From Phosphoribacter sp037046615 (GTDB lineage: Bacteria > Actinomycetota > Actinomycetes > Actinomycetales > Dermatophilaceae), in the NCBI GenBank assembly GCA_037046615.1, contig JBAOHD010000017.1, forward strand, positions 1-64,000: a stretch of 64,000 nucleotides of DNA, read 5' to 3'. The notes beneath the pieces are model-generated. The model had not been told where the DNA came from, ran no database searches, and worked only from the letters and a program-made list of their open reading frames with translations. A program made the translations under genes and the position numbers. The first letter of the stretch is position 1; each line of letters opens with the position of its first letter. Positions 18,945 through 29,249 of the stretch are shown in pieces.

Positions 18945-19686
18945 CACTGCGGCTGGCCGGCGAGGCGTCCGCCGAAGCGCCGGAGGCGGCGCCAAGGGCG
19001 ACGTAGAGCGGCGCCCAGTGTTCAGTCCGCGGGTGGGCTTCCTGGGCGGCCGGGGCGCGGCGTTCGAAGTCCAGGAGCGCGTCGAGGTCCTGCGCGGCCA
19101 TGGCCTCGGCCGCCCAGTGGTCGAACTCCACCGACGCCGCGGGTGCCGGAGCGTCGGCGCCGGCCCGCGGATTGAACCACCTCAGGTTGTGGGTGGTGAA
19201 GCCTGACCCGACGATGAGCGTGCCCTCGTCGCGCAGGGGTGCGAGGTGACGGCCCACGGCATACAACGTCGCCGGGATCGAGAGTGGGGAGCGAAAGCTT
19301 GCACCACGGGGATGTCAGCTTCGGGAAACATCTCGACCAGCGGCACGTAGGCGCCGTGGTCGAGCCCGCGGCTCTCATGGCGTGAGACGGTCGTCCCGGC
19401 GGTCGACAGAAGTCGCGTCGTGCTGCGCGGCGAGCCCGGGCGCCGGCGGGGCGGCATACGTCACCTCGTAGTAGCGCTGCGGGAACCCCCAGAAGTCGTA
19501 GAGCAGCGGCGCTCCCGTCGTCGACGAGAGCGAGATCGGGGCCGCCTCCCAGTGGGCCGAGACGACGAGGATGTCGCGCGGCCGCGGGAGGTCAGCCGAC
19601 CACGCGCGCAACTGCGCGGTCCAGCGGGCATCGTCGGTGAGCGGCGGGGCGCCGTGGCTGAGATAGAGGGCGGGCATCGAGGGCAT
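18892..19686 (-). CDS. DODA-type extradiol dioxygenase (LigB/YgiD-like), frame-broken
   Basis: This belongs to the class III extradiol ring-cleavage dioxygenase family, whose members use Fe(II) or Zn to open catechol-type rings such as DOPA. The start MPSMPALYLSHGAPPLTDD (ATG 19686 with AGGGAG upstream) gives the metal-binding SHGAP motif. Then come VVSAHWE, GLDHGAYVPLVEMFPEADIPVVQ, and GSGFTTHNLRWF near the C-terminus. These are the conserved His-containing motifs of the family in order. Extra bases near 19280, 19305 and 19390 break the frame. The physiological substrate is unknown. It converges with the ABC transporter gene. Confidence 0.8.
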
Positions 19687-19782
19687 CGCAGGCTCCCTGG
19701 TTGAGACTTCAATCAGTATGCCGTGAAACGCCTGCGGTGCGCCGGCGTGTTCCGCGTGGCGCACCCCTGTGGCCTGATCGAA

Positions 19783-21002
19783 TCACACGAACGGCGTGCG
19801 GGGCACCCGACCGACTGTCGGCAATGCGGCCCTGACCTGCTCCCACGCGAGGTCGAGTGAGCCGGTGAGCCAAGCGAGGATCCCCTGTCGGGAAGGGCCA
19901 TCCAGGGCCTGGACGGCTCGCCAGATAGCCGTGGTCGCCCGGCCTGAGCCAGGAGCCCGTCCACGACGCCCGGAGGGGGAGGCGGGACGGCGGTGGCGAC
20001 GACGCGGCATACCGCATCGAGGCCTGCTGCGATCTCGCCCGCCGTGGCGTGGCCCGCCGGCGCCTTGGCGACCATCGCGGCGAGTCGCTTCTCCCGCTCC
20101 GCGCGCGCCAGGGCGATCATGTCGAGCGCGCCGTCGCCGACCTCGGATCCCAGCTCGACTGCGGCGAAGAACGGCGCTCGCACGTGCCGGTGCCAGGCCT
20201 CCAAAGCCGTGAGCTCGCCGAGGAAGCGGAGGTTCTTGGCCACCGACCGCGCGAGCGCCCGGTATTCACCCGGCGTGCGGTCGACGATCATGGCGGGCGG
20301 GGCACCGACGACCACCAGCTTGCCTGCGGCGACATCCGACCGCAGCACCGAGCCGGCCGCGATGACCGACCCGAAGCCGACTGTGAGGGGTCCCACAGAG
20401 CCACCTTGGCCGCCGAGGAAGACCGGCGGTTGGTCGAGGAGCACGCCATGGCAGACGTCGCCGAAGAGTGACGGGGTCGCCTTGTCGCCGTCCGGGGTGA
20501 AGTTGAAGTGGATATAGCTCGACCCGACCTCGCTGTGGTCCGAGCGCGAGCGGCCACCCGACATGAGGCAGTCGCAGAAGTTGATGAGGCTGCCGAGCGT
20601 GACGAAGGGCAGCAGGATGGTCTGCTTGAGGCCGACCGTGTGCGCGACGCTCGCCTGCTCCTCGAGGAGGCAGCCGTCGCGGACATGAGCCCCCGAGCCG
20701 AGCGAAGCACCTTCCAGGAGAACGGAGTTCACGGCATACCCGGAGGCGATCGAGGCGTTGGCCCCGAGGCGCACGTCGCGGATCGTCGCGGGTCCCTCGG
20801 TGCCGAGGTGGACGCCTGCTGAGATGACCGTCTTGGCCCCCGAGATGCGAGTGCCGGGGTGCAGCACGACCCCGTCGCCGCTGACCCGCTGCGGGTCGAC
20901 GTCCGCCGCGACATGGACGGCGGCCGGGTCCGGCATGACCACTCCCTTGGCCAGGAGGGCGGCTCGGACGGCGTCGGACTTCACGTGTCGATCGGTCGTC
21001 AC
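19783..21002 (-). CDS. Left-handed beta-helix (hexapeptide repeat) protein
   Basis: About 400 residues from GTG 21002. The core is a run of hexapeptide repeats (VVLHPGTRISGAKTVISAGVH, ATIRDVRLGANASIASG, LLEGASLGSGAHVRDGCLL and VGFGSVIAAGSVLRSDV), the fold of nucleotide-sugar acyltransferases. Actinobacterial homologues are commonly labelled UDP-N-acetylglucosamine pyrophosphorylase-like, but no uridylyltransferase motif is seen here. An acyltransferase or sugar-binding role is more likely. A frame change near 19945 (here best explained as a lost base) joins to the C-terminus ATTAIWRAVQALDGPSRQG and ends at 19783. It diverges from topA. Confidence 0.65.
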
Positions 21003-21137
21003 GATCGACCAGTATGCCGCCCGAGTGAGATCCCGCCTGCGCAGCGACGCCCGACGTCCGCTACGGTGCGTCAGGCACCACGTCCGAGCAGCGACGAATC
21101 CGCTGCACGCGGTGCCCAGGGAAAAGCGAGGTATGCC

Positions 21138-24115
21138 GTGGCAGCAGGTAAGGGTCGCAAGCTCGTCATCGTCGAGTCGCCGACGAAGGTCCAGAGCATC
21201 GCCGGCTATCTCGGGGCCGAGTTCGACGTCGAGGCGTCGGTGGGTCACATCCGCGACCTGCCCAACCCGCGCGAACTCCCCGCAGACATGAAGAAGGGGC
21301 CCTTCGGCAAGTTCGCCGTCGACGTCGACAACGGGTTCGAGCCCTACTACGTCGTCGACGCCGACAAGAAGAAGAAGGTCGCCGAGCTCAAGCGCCTGCT
21401 CAAGGACGCCTCCGAGCTCTACCTCGCCACCGACGAGGACCGCGAGGGCGAGGCCATCGCCTGGCACCTGCTCGAAGCGCTCAAGCCGCGGATCCCGGTC
21501 AAGCGGATGGTCTTCAACGAGATCACCCGGGAGGCGATCCAGCGGGCCGTCGTCAACACCCGCGAACTCGACACCCGGCTCGTCGACGCCCAAGAAACCC
21601 GCCGCATCCTCGACCGTCTCTACGGCTATGAGGTCTCGCCCGTGCTCTGGCGCAAGGTGCGCCAAGGGCTGTCCGCAGGCCGCGTGCAGTCGGTCGTCAC
21701 CCGGATGGTCGTCGAGCGGGAGCGGGAGCGGATGGCCTTCCGCGCTGCCTCGTATTGGGATGTCAGCGCCTCGGTCACGCCCGCCGGCAGCACGCGAGCC
21801 TTTCAACGCTCGGCTCACCGGCCGTCGACGGTCGGCGCGTGGCGACCGGGCGCGACTTCGCCGACGACGGCCGACTCACCTCGTCGGCCGCTAGCGCTCG
21901 ACGAGCCCGCTGCTCAGGCCATCGCCCTCGCGCTGCGCGAGGCCGAGGTGACGGTCGCCAGCGTCGCAGGACAAGCCCTACACCCGGCGCCCGGCTGCCC
22001 CGTTCACGACCTCGACGCTCCAGCAGGAGGCATCCCGCAAGCTGCGACTGTCGTCGAAGAATGCGATGCGGGTCGCCCAGCGGCTCTACGAGAACGGCTT
22101 CATCACCTATATGCGGACCGACTCGGTGACGCTGTCGTCGTCGGCGCTGTCGGCGGCCCGGGCGCAAGCGCGCGACCTCTACGGCGCCGACTACGTGCCG
22201 CAGGCGCCGCGCCACTACGCGTCGAAGGTCAAGAACGCCCAGGAGGCGCACGAGGCGATCCGCCCCGCCGGCGACCAGCTTCCGGACGCCCGCGCAGGTC
22301 GCCGGACAGCTGCGCGGTGAGGAGTTCGCGCTCTACGAGCTGATCTGGAAGCGCACCGTCGCCTCGCAGATGGCCGATGCACGGGGGTCCACGGCCATCG
22401 GTCAAGCTCCGGGCGGCGCTCGCTGACCTCCCCAGCGCCCGACGAGGTCGAGCTCTCCGCCAGTGGCACGGTCATCACCTTCCGCGGCTTCCTCGCGGCA
22501 TACGAGGAGGGCCGGGACGAGGAGCCGACTCGCCGCGCGCGCGGGAAGACGAGCAGGAGCGGCGCCTGCCGCAGCTCGGCGAGGGTGTCGCGATCACGGT
22601 GCTCGACGCCGAGGCCGAGGGCCACGAGACCTCGCCCTCCGCCGCGCTACACCGAGGCCACGCTCGTCAAGGCCATGGAGGAGAAGGGGATCGGCCGCCC
22701 GTCGACGTATGCCGCGACCGTCGGGCACGATCCAGGACCGCGGCTATGTCCGCACTCGCGGCAACGGCGCTCGATCCCCACGTGGCTCGCGTTCGCCGTG
22801 ACCCGGCTGCTCGAGGAGCACTTCACCGAGCTCGTCGACTACGACTTCACCGCGTCGCATGGAGGACGGACCTCGACCGGATCGCCAATGGTGACGAACG
22901 GCGGGTCGAGTGGCTGCAACCGGTTCTACTTCGGCGACGAGGCGACGACCGGGGAGGGGCTGAAGGGGCTCGTCGACCGACCTCGGCGACATCGACGCGC
23001 GGGAGATCTCGACGATCCCGCTCGGGGACGGCATGGTCGTGCGGGTCGGACGCTACGGCCCCTATGTCGAGGAGACCGTGCCGGCGGGCGTCGACCCCTC
23101 GACGGGTGAGGTCCGCACGCAAGGTAACGGAGGTGCCGGAGGTGACGGAGGTGACGGAGGTGACGGAGGTGACGGAGGTGCCGGAGGCGACGGAGGCGGC
23201 ATACCTGCGCAGTGGCAGCCGCGTCGCGCGACGATCACCGACGATGTGGCGCCCGACGAGATGACCCCGGCAAAGGCCCGCGAGCTGCTCGACGTGGCCG
23301 CCGATGACGGCCGGGTGCTCGGGCGTCGACCCTGTCTCTGGCCACGAAATCATCGCGCGCGGCAGGGCGTTACGGGCCCTATGTCACCGAGGTCCTCCCC
23401 GAGGCGGACGCGGCAGCCGCTGACGTGCCTCCGGCAAAGGGACGGCGCAAGGCCTGCCGGCCGTGAAGCCGCGCACCGCGTCGCTGTTCAAGGACATGGA
23501 CCTCGCGACGATCGACCTCGACACTGCGCTGCGCCTGTTGTCGCTGCCGCGCGTCGTCGGGCGCCGGCGAGGACGGCGAGGAGATCACCGCGCAGAACGG
23601 TCGCTACGGGCCCTACCTCAAGAAGGGCACCGACTCGCGGTCGCTCGCGAGTGAGGCGCAACTGTTCGACATCACGCTGGCGGAGGCGTTGGCGATCTAT
23701 GCCCAACCGAAGACTGCGTGGGCGGGCCGCACGGCGGCAGCTCCGCTGGCCGAGCTCGGCGCAGATCCGGTGTCGGGCAAGGCGATTGTCGTCAAGGACG
23801 GACGGTTCGGGCCCTACGTCACCGACGGCGAGACCAACGCGACCCTCCGCAAGGGCGACGACCCGACGATCGATCACGGCCGAGCGGGCGCTTCGAGTTG
23901 CTCGCCGAGAAGCGGGCCCGGGGGCCGGTGACGCGCAAGCGGGCGGCTGCCGAAGACGACGGCCAAGAAGACAGCCACGCGCAAGAAGACGGCTGCCAAG
24001 ACTGCGGCGCGCGAAGACTGCGGTCAAGAAGACTGCGGTCAAGAAGACGACTGCGAGGTCCACGGCATCGAAGAGCGCTGCCGCCACGAAGACGGCGTCC
24101 CGGACGACGACCTAG
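21138..24115 (+). CDS. topA: DNA topoisomerase I (frame-broken)
   Basis: Type IA topoisomerase that relaxes negative supercoils. It starts at GTG 21138 with KLVIVESPTKVQSIAGYL and GHIRDLPNP of the TOPRIM domain and the acidic motif TDEDREGEAIAWHLL. RILDRLYGYEVSPVLW and GLSAGRVQSV follow. The catalytic tyrosine lies in NGFITYMRTDSVTLS near 22095-22130. Later come glycine/lysine-rich C-terminal repeats (GRYGPYV several times) and a Lys-Thr-Ala tail ending SRTTT. At least ten extra bases break the frame between 21790 and 23990. A Gly-Asp repeat insertion at 23130-23190 is not usual for the enzyme. Confidence 0.92.
23128..23193 (+). repeat. 9-bp tandem repeat in topA
   Basis: Seven consecutive copies or near-copies of GGTGACGGA (some read GGTGCCGGA or GGCGACGGA) encode a GGDGGDGG-type stretch between two C-terminal domains of topoisomerase I. 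The unit keeps the frame, so the copy number can vary without loss of function. It looks like recent slippage expansion in an interdomain linker. Confidence 0.8.
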
Positions 24116-24123
24116 GCGCGGGC

Positions 24124-24522
24124 TCAGCCCCGGTTGAGTTGATGCACGAGGCTGGCCGGCGCGGTGCTGCGGTAGGAGGCGTCGACGAGTTCGGCGACTT
24201 CTTTCCAATCGGGTATGTCGCGCGTCAGGTCGAGCGCGAGCCATCCGTAGGCTCCGACGTATCCCGGGACGGCGAAGCGGGGGTCGGCGAGGAGCGCCTC
24301 GCGCTCGCTGGCCTCGGGCAGGATGACGACCGACCGGGCGAGGGCTTGGGAGGCGTGGTCGCCCTTGACGACGGCGCCATACATCGCGAAGACCTTGACG
24401 GTGAAGAAGGTCGGTCTCCCGTGCGAGAGCTTCTCCTGCGCCCCCGGGAGAGCGAGGGCGATCTCTCGCACCTGGTGCAGGTAAGGGTCGTCCTCGGAGA
24501 AGCGTGACGGATGCGGCGGCAT
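24124..24522 (-). CDS. MmcQ/YjbR-family protein
   Basis: 132 residues from ATG 24522 (MPPHPSRFSEDD). The pattern VREIALALPGAQEKLSHGRPTFF, VKVFAMYG, ALARSVVILPE, FAVPGYVGAYGWLALDL and an acidic-aromatic C-terminal helix (WKEVAELVDASYR) is that of the CyaY-like YjbR/MmcQ fold (DUF419), a small protein proposed to bind DNA. Its role is unknown. The gene converges with topA and ends nine bases from it. The start overlaps a GGCATAC word, as several starts in this window do. Confidence 0.8.
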   Translation of the reverse strand: MPPHPSRFSEDDPYLHQVREIALALPGAQEKLSHGRPTFFTVKVFAMYGAVVKGDHASQALARSVVILPEASEREALLADPRFAVPGYVGAYGWLALDLTRDIPDWKEVAELVDASYRSTAPASLVHQLNRG

Positions 24523-24639
24523 ACGCCAGCTTATCGATGACGCGCTCCGGCCCCGTGGCAGTGTGCGGAGGGCCCGAGCGTCTTCATGCGAACACCCCTG
24601 CTGCTTCTCCAAAAGCCTTGGTGGTAAAAGGTTAACGGA

Positions 24640-24669
24640 TTGACAGATAGAACATGTGTCTGATAGAGT
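24640..24669 (+). promoter_or_regulatory. Promoter of a leaderless DUF222-HNH gene
   Basis: TTGACA (24640-24645) and TAGAGT (24664-24669) are spaced by 18 bases, and the ATG of the next gene lies only seven bases further. Transcription would start at or next to the start codon, and no ribosome-binding site is present. This is one of the few consensus-like promoters in the window. The local A+T-rich stretch contrasts with its surroundings. Confidence 0.65.
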
Positions 24670-24676
24670 AGGCGTC

Positions 24677-26365
24677 ATGCGAAGAGTAGCGCCGACGACT
24701 GACGAGCTCCGGGAGTTCATCGCCCGGCTCGCGTTGGTCGATGGGCGGGCGCCGGAGGGTCTCGATATCCGACGGGGTGTCGACGCGAGCGTTGGTTTTG
24801 ACGCCGACCGGCTCGAGCTCATCGCGGATCCTCGAGGCGGCGAAGGCTGCGCTGGCTGCTGCGCAGGCGAGGGTCACGGTCGCGTTCGATGCCTCTCAGC
24901 GCGCCGCCCAGCGAGGGGCCGGGCTCCCGGCCGCGATGGTCGGGGCCGGTGTGGCCGAGCAGGTGGCCCTCGCTCGGCGAGACTCGCCAGCACGTGGCAG
25001 CCGTCATCTCGGGCTGGCCAAGGCGCTTGTCCACGAAATGCCGCACACCCAGGCTGCGCTGACCGCGGGGGAGCTGTCCGAGTGGCGAGCGACGCTTGTC
25101 CTGCAGGCGACCTCGATCCTCGACGTTGACGCCCGGCGGGAGGTCGATGAGCGCCTTGCTGGCCGGCTCGGGAAGCTGTCCGACCGGCAGGTGCGCGCGG
25201 CCGCATCGGCGGTTGCGTATGAACTCGATCCCCAGTCGGTCGTCAATCGGGCCGCGTATGCCGTGACCCAGCGCCGCGTTTCGCTCCGCCCGGCTCCCGA
25301 CACGATGGCTTACCTCACGGCTTTGCTGCCGGCTGCGCAGGCCGTGGCCGTGTTTGCCGCGCTGCATGGGGCAGCGAGTGCGGCTCGCGCCTGCGGAGAC
25401 TCGCGGTCCAGCGATCAGGTCAAGGCAGACACCTTGGTCGAGCGCGTCACCGGGCAGGCGAACGCTGCGGGAGTCTCGGTTGAGATCGGCCTGGTCATGA
25501 CCGACGCGAGCCTCTTGTCCGGCGATCACACTCCCGCTGTGCTGTCGGGCTATGGACCCGTGCCCGCCTCTCTCGCCCGAGCGCTCGCCCGAGGCGGTGA
25601 GCCCGGAGCGAGAGGCGGACCTGGGCATGGACCTGGACCTGGACCTGGACGAGCATCCGGGCGAGAGCCGCGGGGACAGACGTGCGGCTCAGGTCTGGGT
25701 GCGGCGGCTTTACTCCGATCCGGTCACGAGCAGCCTCGTCGATGGCGACCGCCGCCGTCGGATCTTCCCCGCGCATCTGCGCCGACTCGTGGTGGCCCGC
25801 GATCAGTGGTGTCGGACGCCGTGGTGTGGCGCGCCGATTCGACACGTCGACCACGCCGTGGCCCACGGCCGCGGAGGGCTCACGGAGTTGGCCAACGCCC
25901 AGGGGTTGTGTGAGCGCTGCAACCATGCCAAAGAGGCCACGGGCTGGACGACCCGAGTTGACGACCGATGACGTGGGTCGTCAGGTCGTCACCACGACGA
26001 CCTCGTCCGGCCTTGCCTACTCGTCGACAGCACCTCCGTGGAACCCAGCTGCCCCGGCCCCCTCGGCGCCTCGGCTGCCATCTTTCCCACCCCCGGTCAG
26101 GCGGGTGAGCTGGAGGGCCGAAGGCGCACGGGAAGCCGGAGCGGCACGGTGGGGCGGGGGAGTCTCGAGCGGCACGGTGCGGGCGGGAAGCAGGATCGGG
26201 CCCGACGGCGGCAACCTCGTCAAGAAGCGTCGGGTCACGGGTGGCGCGGGGTCGGGAGGTCCGCTGCGGAGAGGTGCCACCAGTTGGCGCGCCGTCGACT
26301 TCGCATGGGCGCAGCCGGACTCGCCCTGGGCGCGTCTGCGGATCGACCTCGCGCCGCCGGCCTGA
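24677..26365 (+). CDS. DUF222 domain HNH endonuclease-like protein (frame-broken)
   Basis: The leaderless start MRRVAPTTDELREFIARLAL is followed, after an extra base near 24825, by the DUF222 domain (RILEAAKAALAAAQARVTVAFDASQ, then ALVHEMPHTQAALTAGELSEWRA). The HNH motif comes at 25775-25940: HLRRLVVARDQWCRTPWC, IRHVDHAVAHGRGG and GLCERCNHAKE. This is a multi-copy family in Actinobacteria whose members often lie in variable regions; the substrate is unknown. Extra bases near 25590 and 25965 change the frame. The tail to 26365 is proline- and arginine-rich and less certain; the natural stop may be earlier. Confidence 0.75.
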
Positions 26366-26450
26366 TCCCAAGGTCGCGAGGTGCGAGGCGCTGCCTGGCA
26401 AAGCCCACCGACTTGACCCTGACGTGAGGTGAGGCGCAACGATCACCACC

Positions 26451-27218
26451 ATGACGGCATACGAGCAGGGCCTCACGGTGGGGCAGGTGGCAGAGCGGTT
26501 CGGCGTGACCGTGCGGACCCTGCACCATTACGACGAGATCGGCTTGCTCACCCCGAGTGAGCGCACGAGCGCCGGCTACCGGGTCTACACGCACGATGAC
26601 CTCGCGCGGCTGCGGACGATCGTCGTCTACCGGCGTCTCGAGTTCGGGCTCGACGACGTGCGTGCCCTGTTAGACGGGGACGCCTCCGTCGCCGACCACC
26701 TGCGCCGGCAGCGGGTCGCCGTCCAGGCCCGCATGGGCGAGCTCGCCGAGCTCGTTGCCGCTATCGACCGAGCATTGGAGAGCCACATGTCAGACAGTCC
26801 CATGACCGATGCGCAGATGCGCGAGCTCTTCGGCGACTCCTTCTCCGAGGACGACCAAGCCGAAGCCGAGCAGCGGTGGGGCGCCACGGACGCCTGGGCC
26901 CAATCAGCCTCGCGGACAGCGAAATTCACGAGACAGGATTGGGAGGCTGTCAAGGCCGAGCAGCAGGCGGTCGGCGAGGCATTTGCTGCGGCCATGGACG
27001 CGGGCCTGTCACCGACCAGTGACGAGGCCATGGTGGCTGCCGAACTCCACCGGGCGAGCATCAGCCGCTTCTACGACTGTTCCTACGACATGCAGTGCGC
27101 TCTCGCCGAGATGTATCTCGCGGACCCGCGCTTTACCGCGACGTACGAAGCGCAACGCGTCGGGATGGCGGCGTATGTCCATGACGCCATCAAGGCCAAC
27201 GCTGCGCGGCACCGCTGA
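26451..27218 (+). CDS. MerR-family regulator with TipAS ligand-binding domain
   Basis: 255 residues without a frame break. The N-terminal MerR winged helix (TVGQVAERFGVTVRTLHHYDEIGLL, then GYRVYTHDDLARLR) is followed by a coiled-coil dimer helix and a C-terminal TipAS domain (about residues 120-250). The domain ends with the conserved RFYDCSYDMQCALAEMYLADPRF; the Cys at about 209 corresponds to the position that captures thiopeptide antibiotics in Streptomyces TipAL. It probably activates genes in response to a peptide or other amphipathic drug. No efflux gene is adjacent, so the target is unclear and may be its own promoter. Confidence 0.88.
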   Translation: MTAYEQGLTVGQVAERFGVTVRTLHHYDEIGLLTPSERTSAGYRVYTHDDLARLRTIVVYRRLEFGLDDVRALLDGDASVADHLRRQRVAVQARMGELAELVAAIDRALESHMSDSPMTDAQMRELFGDSFSEDDQAEAEQRWGATDAWAQSASRTAKFTRQDWEAVKAEQQAVGEAFAAAMDAGLSPTSDEAMVAAELHRASISRFYDCSYDMQCALAEMYLADPRFTATYEAQRVGMAAYVHDAIKANAARHR

Positions 27219-27248
27219 GGGCCAGGCACCGAGGGTCGGCGGCCTGGG

Positions 27249-28552
27249 TCAGGGACGGACGATTGTCAGCCCCTTGGCGTCAGCTCCCAGCGCGAGGAGG
27301 GCTTTGACGCCGCGGTCATAGAGCTTCTGGTATGCCGCCCGCCGCTCGCTCCCGACCGCAGGGTCGGCCAGCAGCGACGGGAGGTCGACATAGCGCAGTC
27401 GGTCGCCCGGCTGGGCCATCGCGCCTGGCCGGGCTTCGGCTGCGGTGACCCGGAACCGACCGTCGGGCCCCTCGGTGAAGGTGAACTTCGCGAGTGCCTC
27501 GGCATAGGTCGACGTCGTTGCCGGCATCGTCTTCTGCTTGTGCAGCATGTTGCCCATGCCGTAGGCGACCCATACGTCACCGATCTTGTCCATCGGCTGC
27601 AGGACATGGACGTGGTGGCCGTAGACGAGGTCGACGTTGCCCGACGCGGCCAGTGCCGCGGCGACAGCACGCTGCTGAGCATTCGGGGCTTCGACGTATT
27701 CATCGCCGGCATGGACCGCGACGGCCACGATCTGCGCACCCGCTGCTCGGGCCGCCTTGGCGTCGGCGAGCATCGCTGGGGATGTCGATGAGCTTGACGG
27801 CCCACGGCTTGCCCGGGGGGATCGGTATGCCGTTGAGTCCGTAACCGTAGGACAGCAGCGCGACCTTGACTCCGCGGACGTCGAGGATCGTCGGTGTCTT
27901 CGCTTCGGCCTCGGTGCGCGCCGTGCCCGCATGCTTGAGGCCCGCTGCGTCAAGGGCGTCCAGGCTCCGCTTGAGTCCGGCATACCCCTCGTCCAGAGCA
28001 TGGTTGGAGGCGGTCGTGCACGCGTCGAAGCCCGAGTCGCGCAGGGCGGGGACGATGTCCTGCGGCACCGAAAACTGGGGATAGCCCGAATAGGGGCCAC
28101 CGAGCGGCGCGAGCGGTGTCTCGAGGTTGCAGAAGGCGAGGTCCGCCCCGGACACGTAGTCCTTGAGCTCGGCTAGCGCGGGCCGGAAGTTGAGCCCGTT
28201 GGACGCGCCGTCCGGGTGGCTCTGCGCGTCGATCCGGGCCTGCTCGACGACAGCCTCGTGGAGCAGGACGTCCCCACCGACGACGATGGACACCGTCCGC
28301 GCTGCTGCCGCGTGCACCCGCCTGGCCTGCGACCGCGGGAGACGCCGGGCGTGCCGTGGCTGACGCGGGTGCGGTGGTGAAAGTCGGCGCGTCGGATGAC
28401 CGAGCCACCGTCACGGCCGAGGGGCCCGTCTGGCCGGTGGCCGAGCCAGCGGTGGACGCCGGGTCGGATGTGCAACCAGCCGCGACGAAAGCCATGGCGC
28501 AGAAGCCGGCGGCAGCGGCATACCGGAATCGGCGCAACCCCCGAGGTGACAT
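27249..28552 (-). CDS. CapA-family (PGA_cap) metallophosphatase-like lipoprotein
   Basis: From ATG 28552, the N-terminus has a lipoprotein signal peptide ending with the lipobox FVAAGC, followed by a Ser/Thr/Ala-rich linker. After a frame change near 28330 the catalytic domain begins: VSIVVGGDVLLHEAVV, DLAFCNLETPLA, ASNHALDEG and, after another change near 27780, IVAVAVHAGDEY and VYGHHVHVLQPM. These His/Asp motifs are those of the calcineurin-like fold of CapA/PgsA proteins. Roles in polyglutamate synthesis are known for some members; here no pgs genes are nearby, so the function is open. It is anchored outside the membrane. Confidence 0.8.
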
Positions 28553-28594
28553 GGCCTCCAGGCTATGACACCCCTCTGGCCTACTCTTCCTCTC

Positions 28595-29249
28595 GTGGCA
28601 CAACGCACGGAGCAGGTCGGGGGGCGCGCCAGCAGGCGCGGCGTCTTCGTCGCCTTCGAAGGCGGTGACGGCGCCGGCAAGTCCACCCAAGTCCGCCTTC
28701 TCACGGCAGCCCTGACCCGGGCTGGTCGCCAGGTCGTCGGTCACGCGGCAACCGGGCGGCACGGCGCTCGGCAGCCAGATCCGCGACCTTGTGCTGCACG
28801 GCGACCACGTCTCTGCCCGAGCGGAGGCCCTTCTCTTCGCCGCCGACAAGGCCCACCATGTCGACGAGCTCATCCGCCCCACCCTCGACCGAGGGATCGA
28901 CGTCATCACCGATCGTTACACCGACAGCTCGATCGCCTACCAGGGCGCCGGACGCTCGCTGGGCCCCGACGAGATCCACCGGCTCCTCGTGTGGGCCGTG
29001 GACGGGCTCTTCCCGGACCTGACGATCGTCCTCGACGTGCCCCCCGACGTCGGGCGCGCGCGCCGCGGTTCGACCCACGACCGCCTCGAAGCGGAGCACG
29101 ACGACTTCCACGCGCGCGTGCGCCAGCACTTCCTTGACCTCGCCGCCGCTGCCCCTGATCGCTACCTCGTCCTCGACGCCACCGCCCCACCTGCAGCCCT
29201 GCACGCCGCCATCGCGCGGCGCCTGGGCTTAGCGGGGGAGGGCGCATGA
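28595..29249 (+). CDS. tmk: Thymidylate kinase
   Basis: The enzyme phosphorylates dTMP to dTDP. Motifs: P-loop FVAFEGGDGAGKST, DRE-like DRYTDSSIAYQGAGR and the C-terminal lid region. An extra G near 28738 breaks the frame just before RQPGGT. GTG 28595 is a likely leaderless start, because TACTCT ends seven bases upstream; ATG 28565 in the same frame is an alternative. The gene overlaps holB as ATGA, the usual actinobacterial tmk-holB pair, which supplies dTTP synthesis and replication clamp loading. Confidence 0.88.

Noticed and set aside
19783..21002. The beta-helix gene as a GlmU
   Set aside because: There is no nucleotidyltransferase domain with the LxxGxGTRM motif; only the hexapeptide-repeat part is seen.
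19713..21818. A 701-residue minus-strand reading frame covering topA and the beta-helix gene
   Set aside because: Its upper 270 residues are the antisense of topA and its last 60 come after a frame change. Only the part from GTG 21002 downwards has protein-like motifs.
23128..23193. The short repeat array as a CRISPR
   Set aside because: Units are nine bases without spacers and lie in frame inside topA.
21138..24115. Programmed frameshifting or pseudogene decay in topA, ftsH and lysS
   Set aside because: Breaks are scattered, lack a slippery-site pattern and hit essential genes in both halves of the chimera alike. Consensus error explains them.
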